Below are positions 9,377-15,779 of a stretch of 64,000 nt of DNA, one piece after another. The translations under genes were made by a program, and so were the position numbers. The DNA lies in the NCBI GenBank assembly GCA_045806525.1, contig JBJMJD010000087.1:1-64000 (forward strand), given 5' to 3'. The stretch comes from JAICYJ01 sp045806525. GTDB taxonomy: Bacteria; Actinomycetota; Thermoleophilia; Gaiellales; JAICJC01. The notes beneath the pieces were generated by a model. That model did not search any database, had not been told where the DNA came from, and worked only from the letters and a program-made list of their open reading frames with translations. Each line of letters opens with the position of its first letter. Position 1 is the stretch's first letter.

Positions 9377-9743
9377 GCGTCTTCAGCGTGTCGGCGGTCC
9401 GCCGGGCCTCATCGACGGCCTGGCTGGGCGCTAGGGGTGAGGCGGCACGGGCAAACCGTACCGCGAACAGGGCGAGCCCGGCCGCGACCAGCAGCAGGGC
9501 GACTGCGACGATCAGCAGCGAAAGCCACAGCGACAGCGTCTGGTTCAGCCCGGCGGCCGCTGCGGCCAGCATGAATCCGAGCGCGTAGAAGGCAAGGACG
9601 CCCGCGCTGAGAGCGAACACCGCGGCCTTGCCGAGCGCCGCCGCCTTGCGTTTTGCCTCCAGCTGGCCCAGCTCCAGGATCAGGTGGGCCAGCGACGTCG
9701 CCCTCGCCTTGACCTGCTTCACCTGCCTCAGGATACCCCGCAT
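9369..9743 (-). CDS. DUF1469 / phage-holin-like (Phage_holin_3_6) membrane protein
   Basis: A 124-residue protein: a basic N-terminal helix (RQVKQVKARATSLAHLIL), an ELGQLEAKRKAAALGKAA helix, then two close membrane spans (FALSAGVLAFYALGFMLAAAAAGL and LSLWLSLLIVAVALLLVAAGLALFA). This matches the actinobacterial DUF1469 family often named putative holin superfamily. There is no phage context here, so it should not be read as a lysis gene. ATG 9743 sits six bases after a TAGGAT box, indicating a leaderless promoter for the DUF1469-DUF3618 pair. Confidence 0.8.
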   Translation of the reverse strand: MRGILRQVKQVKARATSLAHLILELGQLEAKRKAAALGKAAVFALSAGVLAFYALGFMLAAAAAGLNQTLSLWLSLLIVAVALLLVAAGLALFAVRFARAASPLAPSQAVDEARRTADTLKTHA

Positions 9744-9749
9744 GGACTG

Positions 9750-9755
9750 ATCCTA
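9750..9755 (-). promoter_or_regulatory. -10 box TAGGAT of the DUF1469-DUF3618 pair
   Basis: On the minus strand TAGGAT, six bases, then ATG 9743. Confidence 0.45.
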
Positions 9756-10427
9756 TCGGTCCCGCGGCGGCGCCTGGAGCATCGTTTTCAGGCAGACAGC
9801 GGTCAGCAGCGCCACCCATGCCGCGCCCAGCGCGTAGCCTCCCAGCACGTCCGTGAACCAGTGCGCGCCGAGGTAGATCCGCGAAGCGCCCACCACCAGC
9901 ACCACGGCAGCAGCGGTGATCGCCCACACTCGCAGCTGGGCCCACCCTGCGAGCCAGCCGACCACGACGAGCATGGCGAAGAAGGCCATGCACTGCGTGG
10001 CATGACCGGACGGGAACGACCAGTGTGTGTACGTCCCGAGCGCGTCGGATGCCGGTGGCCTCGGTCGCTCGGTGATCCGCTTGAAGAGGATATAGAGCGT
10101 GGTCGATCCGGCAACGCTTGCGGCCAGCATCGCTCCCGCCCGCCACTCGCGATCGCGCCACCACCAGTACAGGGCGAGCACGAGCGTCGCGGGATAGAGC
10201 ACGGCAGCGGATCCCAGCCACGTGACGGTTCGCATCGCCGTCGTCGTGGCGGAGCCGCGGTGCTCGCCCACCCACGTCAGCACCGATTGGTCGACCGATG
10301 GGGTGTCGCTCGTCGAGACAACGATCGCCAGCGCCGCGAACGCGATCCAGCACGCCGCCGAGATCGCGACCGAAGCGGTGACGGCGGATCCGTCGTCACG
10401 CGAGCCTTCATGCCAGGCTGTTCGCAC
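9753..10427 (-). CDS. PAP2-family lipid phosphatase
   Basis: About 224 residues with five or six membrane spans. All three parts of the PAP2 active site are present: KRITERPRP, then FPSGHATQ with the conserved His of PSGH, then SRIYLGAHWFTDVLGG with the nucleophilic His and its Asp. It should dephosphorylate a lipid phosphate such as phosphatidate or undecaprenyl pyrophosphate at the outer face of the membrane. Start choice: GTG 10427 lies seven bases after a TACGAT box, which fits the leaderless pattern. The longer in-frame GTG at 10529 would add 34 Arg/Ser/His-rich residues that look non-coding. Confidence 0.87.
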   Translation of the reverse strand: MRTAWHEGSRDDGSAVTASVAISAACWIAFAALAIVVSTSDTPSVDQSVLTWVGEHRGSATTTAMRTVTWLGSAAVLYPATLVLALYWWWRDREWRAGAMLAASVAGSTTLYILFKRITERPRPPASDALGTYTHWSFPSGHATQCMAFFAMLVVVGWLAGWAQLRVWAITAAAVVLVVGASRIYLGAHWFTDVLGGYALGAAWVALLTAVCLKTMLQAPPRDR

Positions 10428-10434
10428 CCTCGCG

Positions 10435-10440
10435 ATCGTA
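10435..10440 (-). promoter_or_regulatory. -10 box TACGAT of the PAP2 gene
   Basis: TACGAT, seven bases, then GTG 10427 on the minus strand. It supports the shorter start. Confidence 0.4.
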
Positions 10441-10570
10441 TCGGCGGCACGACCACCCGGGACGCCGGATGGGTGGGGGCTCCGCCGACTGTGAGATTCT
10501 GTGCCCTCGCGCACCGCATATCGCCACACCGATGAAACGGGCCGAATGACAAACGCCGATCGTTGTCGCC

Positions 10571-12307
10571 GTGGCTGAGGCGGCGGGGGAGAAGATACCG
10601 AGCTCGATCGCCGTCCCGGCCGGGGTGCGCATGCTGCGCCACTATCGCAGGGAGTGGCTGCCCAAGGACGTGGTCGCAGGCCTGGTGCTGACGACGCTGC
10701 TCGTGCCGCAGGGCATGGCGTACGCGGAGCTGGCGGGCCTGCCGGCCATCACCGGCCTCTACACGTCCATCCTCTGTCTCCTTGGCTACGCGATCTTCGG
10801 CCCGTCGAAGATCCTCGTGCTCGGCCCGGACTCCTCGCTCGGTCCCATGATCGCGGCCACGATCCTGCCGCTGATCGCCGCCAACGGCGACCCCGCTCGA
10901 GCCGTCGCGCTGGCGTCGATGCTGGCGCTGATCGTCGGCGTGATCATGGTCGTGGGCGGCATGGCCAGGCTCGGATTCGTCGCGGATCTCCTGTCGAAGC
11001 CGACCATGATCGGCTACATGAACGGACTTGCGATCACCATCCTGGTCGGACAGCTGCCGAAGCTGTTCGGCTTCTCGACCGACGCGAACGGCCTCGTCGA
11101 CGAGACCCGGGCGTTCATCGACGGCGTCCGGGACGGCGAGACGGTGGGGGCCGCGCTCGCCGTCGGCCTGCTGGGCCTGGTGGTGATCGCGGTGCTGCGC
11201 AGAACGGTGCCGCGTGTGCCGAACGTGCTGGTGGCCGTGGTCGTGTCGATCGCCGTTGCAGCGGGCTTCGGGCTCGAGCAGCACGGTGTCAAGCTGGTGG
11301 GCACGCTCCCGGAGGGGTTCCCGCCCCTGACCGTCCCGGACGTGCACCGCTCCGACCTGCTCCCGCTCGTGGGCGGCGCGTTCGGCATCGCGCTGGTGTC
11401 GCTCGCCGACACAATCGCGACGTCGTCGGCGTTCGCCGGCAGATCGGGTGAGGAGGTCGACGGCAACCGGGAGATGGTGGGGATCGGCGTCGCCAACCTC
11501 GGCGCCGGTCTCTTTCAGGGCTTCCCGGTCAGCACCAGCGGGTCGCGCACGGCCGTGGCCGAGCAAGCCGGTGCCAAGACGCAGGTGACCGGTCTGGTCG
11601 GCGCGATCCTGATCGCGGCCATGCTCCTGTTCGTCCCCGGCTTGTTCCGCGACCTGCCGCAACCGACGCTCGCCGCAGTGGTGATCACGGCGTCGCTGTC
11701 GCTCGCCGACGTGCCGGGCACCGTCCGGCTTTGGAAACAGCGGCGTTCCGAATGCGCGCTCTCCATCGCCGCCTTTCTCGGCGTCGCCTTCCTCGGCGTG
11801 TTGCCGGGGATCGTGGTCGCCGTCGCGCTCTCGGTGATGAACCTGTTTCGGCGCTCCTGGTTGCCCTACCACGCGGAGCTCGGTCGGGTGCAGAACCTGC
11901 CCGGCTACCACGACGTCACCAGCTACCCCGAGGCTGAGGTGCTTCCCGGACTGGTCATGTTCCGTTTCGATGCCCCGCTGTTCTTTGCGAACACACGCAC
12001 CTTCCGCGAGCAGATCCTGCTGCTGGCGTCACGCGACCCGGCGCCCGTCTGGATCCTGATCGCGGCTGAACCGATCACCGACGTCGACACGACGGCGGCG
12101 GACATGCTGGAAGATCTCGACGAGGCGATCAACGCCCGGGGGATCTCACTCGTGTTCGCCGAAATGAAGGACCCCGTCCGTGCCAAGATCCTGGCCTACG
12201 AACTGACCCGCACGATCGATCCCAACCACTTCTACCCGACCCTCGACAGCGCCATCGCCGCCTACCAGGAGCAGACCGGCGCGCGCTGGACGCAGCAGCA
12301 GCCATGA
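10571..12307 (+). CDS. SulP-family anion transporter with STAS domain
   Basis: A 578-residue protein: an SLC26/SulP membrane domain of 12-14 helices (about 20-430) with the family signature PQGMAYAELAGLPAITGLY near the start, then a cytoplasmic STAS domain (about 450-565). Family members move sulfate, bicarbonate or other anions, often with H+ or Na+; the substrate is not readable here. The start is GTG 10571. It is the first gene of an operon: its stop overlaps the next start by four bases, then come PPK2 and a lipid-kinase-like gene. Sulfate or bicarbonate uptake coupled to polyphosphate metabolism is only a guess from this order. Confidence 0.9.
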   Translation: MAEAAGEKIPSSIAVPAGVRMLRHYRREWLPKDVVAGLVLTTLLVPQGMAYAELAGLPAITGLYTSILCLLGYAIFGPSKILVLGPDSSLGPMIAATILPLIAANGDPARAVALASMLALIVGVIMVVGGMARLGFVADLLSKPTMIGYMNGLAITILVGQLPKLFGFSTDANGLVDETRAFIDGVRDGETVGAALAVGLLGLVVIAVLRRTVPRVPNVLVAVVVSIAVAAGFGLEQHGVKLVGTLPEGFPPLTVPDVHRSDLLPLVGGAFGIALVSLADTIATSSAFAGRSGEEVDGNREMVGIGVANLGAGLFQGFPVSTSGSRTAVAEQAGAKTQVTGLVGAILIAAMLLFVPGLFRDLPQPTLAAVVITASLSLADVPGTVRLWKQRRSECALSIAAFLGVAFLGVLPGIVVAVALSVMNLFRRSWLPYHAELGRVQNLPGYHDVTSYPEAEVLPGLVMFRFDAPLFFANTRTFREQILLLASRDPAPVWILIAAEPITDVDTTAADMLEDLDEAINARGISLVFAEMKDPVRAKILAYELTRTIDPNHFYPTLDSAIAAYQEQTGARWTQQQP

Positions 12308-12945
12308 CCGAGAGGAGCTCCGATCAACGGCGTCCGGCCCAGGAGCGCACGTGCGAGGTGCGATGGATCCGCCGCGGCCGCCACGGAGCCGAGATCGCCG
12401 GCTGGTTCTCACGGTTCCTACAGGTGCCCGAGTCGCGCGACGACGACTATCTCATCTCTCCGCGCCTGCGCGGCCTGTCCATCAAGATCCGAGGCGGTGC
12501 CAGCTTCGAGGTGAAAGAACACCGTGGCACGGTGGGAGCGCTCGACATCGCAGGCGCGGCCGAGGGCAGCATTGAGTCGTGGATCAAGCGGTCGATTCCG
12601 CTCACCGGAGGGGTCGACCTCTCGCGCCCGCTGGAGGGAGCGGCTTGGCGGCGAGTGAGCAAGCGCCGGCAGATCGCCGGGTTCCCGATCGATACGGGCG
12701 GCGGGCCGAGCTCACCGGGCGCCGCCGTCTGCTCGGTGGAGCTCACCCAGGTGGAGGTGCTCGACCAGTCCTGGTGGACGCTCGGATTCGAAGCCGGGGG
12801 CCGCGGCGCTCTTGGCCGCATCAAACACACCGCGGCCGTAGTCTTTGCCGAGCCGCTTCCGGCGGCTTCGGCGTTCAGGGCGGAGGAGGCCTGTTCCTAT
12901 GCCGAGTGGATCCACGGGCTCGGCCATCCGAGAGGGACGAGATGA
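12304..12945 (+). CDS. Hypothetical protein, possible CYTH-like fold
   Basis: 213 residues, no close family recognised. The strand pattern is suggestive of the CYTH/triphosphate-tunnel fold: CEVRWIRRG near the start, a basic strand LSIKIRGGASFEVKEHRG near residue 60, paired acidic and basic strands, and SWWTLGFEAGG late in the chain. The ExExK motif of true CYTH enzymes is not obvious, so this is a structural guess. It overlaps SulP by four bases (ATGA) and the next gene, PPK2, by four bases (ATGA), so the three are made together. A polyphosphate-related binding or regulatory role would fit the position between SulP and PPK2. It could also be unrelated. Confidence 0.75.
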   Translation: MTERSSDQRRPAQERTCEVRWIRRGRHGAEIAGWFSRFLQVPESRDDDYLISPRLRGLSIKIRGGASFEVKEHRGTVGALDIAGAAEGSIESWIKRSIPLTGGVDLSRPLEGAAWRRVSKRRQIAGFPIDTGGGPSSPGAAVCSVELTQVEVLDQSWWTLGFEAGGRGALGRIKHTAAVVFAEPLPAASAFRAEEACSYAEWIHGLGHPRGTR

Positions 12946-13766
12946 GTAAGCACAAGAAGCACGAGCACCCAGACGAGGTCGACGGCCGGGCCGTCCGGAT
13001 GAAGCGCAAGCCATACGAGGCCGAGATGCGACGGCTGCACGGCGAGCTGGTTGCGATGCAGGAGTGGGTGAAGGCCACCGGCGCGAAGATCTGCATCGTC
13101 TTTGAGGGACGGGACACGGCGGGCAAGGGCGGAACCATCAAGCGGATCACCGAGCGCGTCAGCCCGCGCGTGTTCCGCGTCGTGGCGCTGCCGGCGCCGA
13201 CCGACCGGGAGCGGTCCCAGCTCTACGCGCAGCGCTATATTCAGTATCTGCCTGCCGGCGGCGAGGTGGTGATCTTCGATCGCAGCTGGTACAACCGTGC
13301 CGGTGTCGAGCGGGTCATGGGATTCTGCACCGAGGAGGAGACGGCCAGGTTCCTCGAAAGCGTGCCGCTGATCGAGCGGACGATGGCGGACTCTGGCATC
13401 CTCCTCATCAAGTACTGGCTCGAGGTCGATGCCGACGAGCAGACCCGGCGCCTCGAGGCCCGGATGAACGACCCGCGGAAGGTGTGGAAGCTGTCGGACA
13501 TGGATCTCAAGTCATACAGCCGCTGGTACGACTATTCCCGCGCACGCGACGCGATGCTGCAGGCGACGGATACGGCGTGGGCCCCGTGGTACATCGCTGA
13601 CACCAGCGATAAGCGCCGCGGCCGGCTCAACATCATCTCCCATCTCCTGAGCCAGATTCCCTACGGGCCGCTCACGATCAGCGAGGTCAAGCTTCCGCAG
13701 CGGCAAGAGCCAGGAGGCTACGCCGAACCCAATCTGCCCTTGCGATGGATTCCCGAACCGTTCTGA
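12942..13766 (+). CDS. ppk2: Polyphosphate kinase 2 (PPK2)
   Basis: 274 residues, the length of a single-domain PPK2. The Walker A loop is GRDTAGKGG at 56-64 and Walker B is VVIFDRSWYNRAGVERVMGF around 109-128. The lid and substrate parts KVWKLSDMDLKSYSRWYDY and the WAPWYIADTSDKRRGRLN block are typical of the family. It transfers phosphate between polyphosphate and nucleotides in the cytoplasm (usually making GTP or ATP from polyphosphate). Start ATG 12942 has a good AGAGGGAC ribosome site and overlaps the previous stop by four bases. An open frame continues upstream to 12579, but that stretch is a shadow of the preceding gene. The 3' end overlaps the lipid-kinase gene by 22 bases. Confidence 0.93.
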   Translation: MSKHKKHEHPDEVDGRAVRMKRKPYEAEMRRLHGELVAMQEWVKATGAKICIVFEGRDTAGKGGTIKRITERVSPRVFRVVALPAPTDRERSQLYAQRYIQYLPAGGEVVIFDRSWYNRAGVERVMGFCTEEETARFLESVPLIERTMADSGILLIKYWLEVDADEQTRRLEARMNDPRKVWKLSDMDLKSYSRWYDYSRARDAMLQATDTAWAPWYIADTSDKRRGRLNIISHLLSQIPYGPLTISEVKLPQRQEPGGYAEPNLPLRWIPEPF

Positions 13767-15118
13767 GCACCGGTCCCAGCGCTCGCGACCGGGTGATGGC
13801 AGCCATCTCGCTGCTTGCGGCGGCATCTGCGGTGGTGGTGGTGGTCGTTGCCGCACTGGACAACGGCAGGGGACTGATCGTCGCCCTGGTGGGAGCCGTC
13901 GTGGTGGTCGGCGGGGGCTGGACGGCCATGTCGCGCCGCGGCCCCGGCCGTGCCATCGCCCTCGCCATCGCCGCAGTCGGGCTGGCTCTGCTGCTGGCGT
14001 CGATCGGGATCGCGGATGTCGTGTGGTGGCGGGCGCTCGGTGCTGCGGCGCTCGCCGCAGTGTCGGTCGCGGCGGCCCGGTCGGCTCTGCACACCCGCGT
14101 CGACGAGCTTCAGGCCGCACCTACCCCGGGCAGCCCGGTGCCGGCCGCGGTTCATCCCGTGCTGCTGATGAACCCCAAATCCGGCGGTGGCAAGGCGGTG
14201 AAGTTCGATCTGGCCGGCGAGTGCGCCGCACGCGAGATCGAGGCCGTCGTGCTCGGCCCCGACGATGACCTGCTCAAGCTGGCGGAGGACGCGATTGCCG
14301 CCGGCGCAGATGTGATCGGCATGGCCGGAGGTGACGGCTCCCAAGCGCTGATCGCCACCGTGGCCAGCCGTCACGGGATTCCCCACGTGGTCGTGCCTGC
14401 CGGAACGCGGAACCACTTCGCGCTCGACCTCGGCCTCGACCGCGATGACGTTGTCGGTGCTCTCGATGCCTTCGCGGCGGCGGTCGAGCGCACGATAGAT
14501 CTGGCCACCGTGAACGGACGGGTGTTCGTGAACAACGCCTCGCTTGGCCTGTACGCCAAGATCGTCCAGTCGGAGGAATACCGGGACGCCAAGCTGCGGA
14601 CGGCGGCCGCCATGCTGCCCGACCTGATCGGCCCGGACGCCGAGCCGCTTGACCTGCGATACACGGGACCCGACGGGACTGCGCACGAGACCGCTCATAT
14701 GGTGCTGGTCTCCAACAATGCCTACCAGCTGGCGGATTTCTCCGGCAGAGGGACCCGTGAGCGGATCGACCGCGGGCTGCTGGGCGTGGTCACGGCGCGC
14801 ATCGACGGTGTTCGAGCGGCGGAGCGGTTGGTGGCACTCAACGCCGCCGGCCAGATCCGCAGGTTCTCGGGATGGCATGAGTGGACGACGCCGCGGTTTC
14901 GCATCGACTCCGGCGGCCCGGTCGAGATCGGCGTCGACGGGGAGGCCATGATTCTCGACCCGCCTCTGGTCTTCGAGAGCCTGCCGGCCGCGCTTCGCGT
15001 CCGATTGCCCATCCACGCTCCGGGCGTATCTCCGGCCGCACGCCGCATCTCCCGCTCCACGCTTGGCGAGCTCTGGGCCGTAGTCGCCGGTCGCAGCCGG
15101 ACGTCACTCCCGTCGTAG
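13745..15118 (+). CDS. Diacylglycerol/lipid kinase-family protein with N-terminal membrane domain
   Basis: 457 residues. The first 115 residues hold about four membrane spans. The rest is a DAGK catalytic domain: MNPKSGGGK at 142-150, MAGGDGSQ at 193-200, VVPAGTRNHFALDLGLD and a C-terminal VEIGVDGEAM strand that closes the site. Members phosphorylate diacylglycerol or related lipids with ATP; the exact lipid is unknown. The fusion of a membrane domain to a soluble DAGK domain is less common but known in actinobacteria. ATG 13745 overlaps PPK2 by 22 bases and has no clear ribosome site. ATG 13796 is an alternative that would remove the overlap. Last gene of the SulP operon. Confidence 0.87.
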   Translation: MDSRTVLSTGPSARDRVMAAISLLAAASAVVVVVVAALDNGRGLIVALVGAVVVVGGGWTAMSRRGPGRAIALAIAAVGLALLLASIGIADVVWWRALGAAALAAVSVAAARSALHTRVDELQAAPTPGSPVPAAVHPVLLMNPKSGGGKAVKFDLAGECAAREIEAVVLGPDDDLLKLAEDAIAAGADVIGMAGGDGSQALIATVASRHGIPHVVVPAGTRNHFALDLGLDRDDVVGALDAFAAAVERTIDLATVNGRVFVNNASLGLYAKIVQSEEYRDAKLRTAAAMLPDLIGPDAEPLDLRYTGPDGTAHETAHMVLVSNNAYQLADFSGRGTRERIDRGLLGVVTARIDGVRAAERLVALNAAGQIRRFSGWHEWTTPRFRIDSGGPVEIGVDGEAMILDPPLVFESLPAALRVRLPIHAPGVSPAARRISRSTLGELWAVVAGRSRTSLPS

Positions 15119-15345
15119 CGTCACTCGTGCCAGCGAGGTATGTATGTGAGTGAAACCGTTTCGGCAGGTGCTACGCGGCTGGCTGGATAGCCGCTAGGTC
15201 TGAGCGAGGGATTGACCGACCAGGCGGAACGGCTGTCCGGCGAATGAGAGGCCGAGCGCACGGCTACCCGCAACCTCCAGCCGAAGCGCGGCTCGCAGGC
15301 ACACGACCTGTTGTCGCCACGTCGAGCTGTCATACAAACACCGCA
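15119..15345. other. Non-coding stretch between the lipid-kinase gene and the small membrane ORF
   Basis: Codon bias is lost here on both strands. I see no convincing gene, tRNA or strong terminator. The region from 15587 to 15779 likewise holds only the putative TAGGCT box and the leader of the P-type ATPase gene. Confidence 0.4.
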
Positions 15346-15586
15346 CTATCCGTTGCTGCACCTGTTGCAGCCCCGGAACGACGTGCCTTTGCTGAGGTTG
15401 CCGGCGAGGTGGGCCGCCATCCGAGCGGGGCTGAGGCCCCAGTGCCCGCGCCCGGACATGGCCGGCCTGTGCCCGGGGCGTCGCCGCCTGGTGGGCATGC
15501 TCGAAGCCGCGACCCGACATCCACCCGGCCGCGGCGCCCACGGCGAGCCCGACCAGCACGGCGACCACATAACGCACCCGGAACAT
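15346..15586 (-). pseudogene. Small membrane protein, probably frameshifted
   Basis: ATG 15586 (or GTG 15589) lies close to a TAGGCT box at 15595-15600. The first 28 residues are one membrane span (YVVAVLVGLAVGAAAGWM) with codons rich in G/C at third positions. After about residue 40 that frame loses its codon bias. The next frame takes it up with GHWGLSPARMAAHLAGNL and a short Cys-containing tail, ending at TAG 15346. The most economical reading is a protein of about 79 residues with one indel near 15455-15470. An uninterrupted frame to 15194 also exists but has poor codon use. No family recognised. Confidence 0.4.
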
Positions 15587-15779
15587 CACGGTCGAGCCTA
15601 CACCACAGGTTTTGCACAGGTGACGGGCGGGAGTCCGGCCGCTCCGCACGCTTCCGGGCCGTGGAGCTATGTCATACTTGTCGGGCCTCGAGGGCATGCT
15701 TCCCGGCAGGCGGGAACGATCGTCGCGGGCGAGCGGATCGACTGGAATCTCTGACTGCCGACGAGGCCACCACGCAGCC

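Noticed and set aside
9369..9743. Holin as evidence of a prophage
   Set aside because: DUF1469 proteins are common chromosomal genes in actinobacteria paired with DUF3618. No other phage gene is near.
12579..12941. Longer N-terminus for PPK2
   Set aside because: The stretch is an out-of-frame shadow of the preceding gene; ATG 12942 has a good ribosome site and an ATGA overlap.
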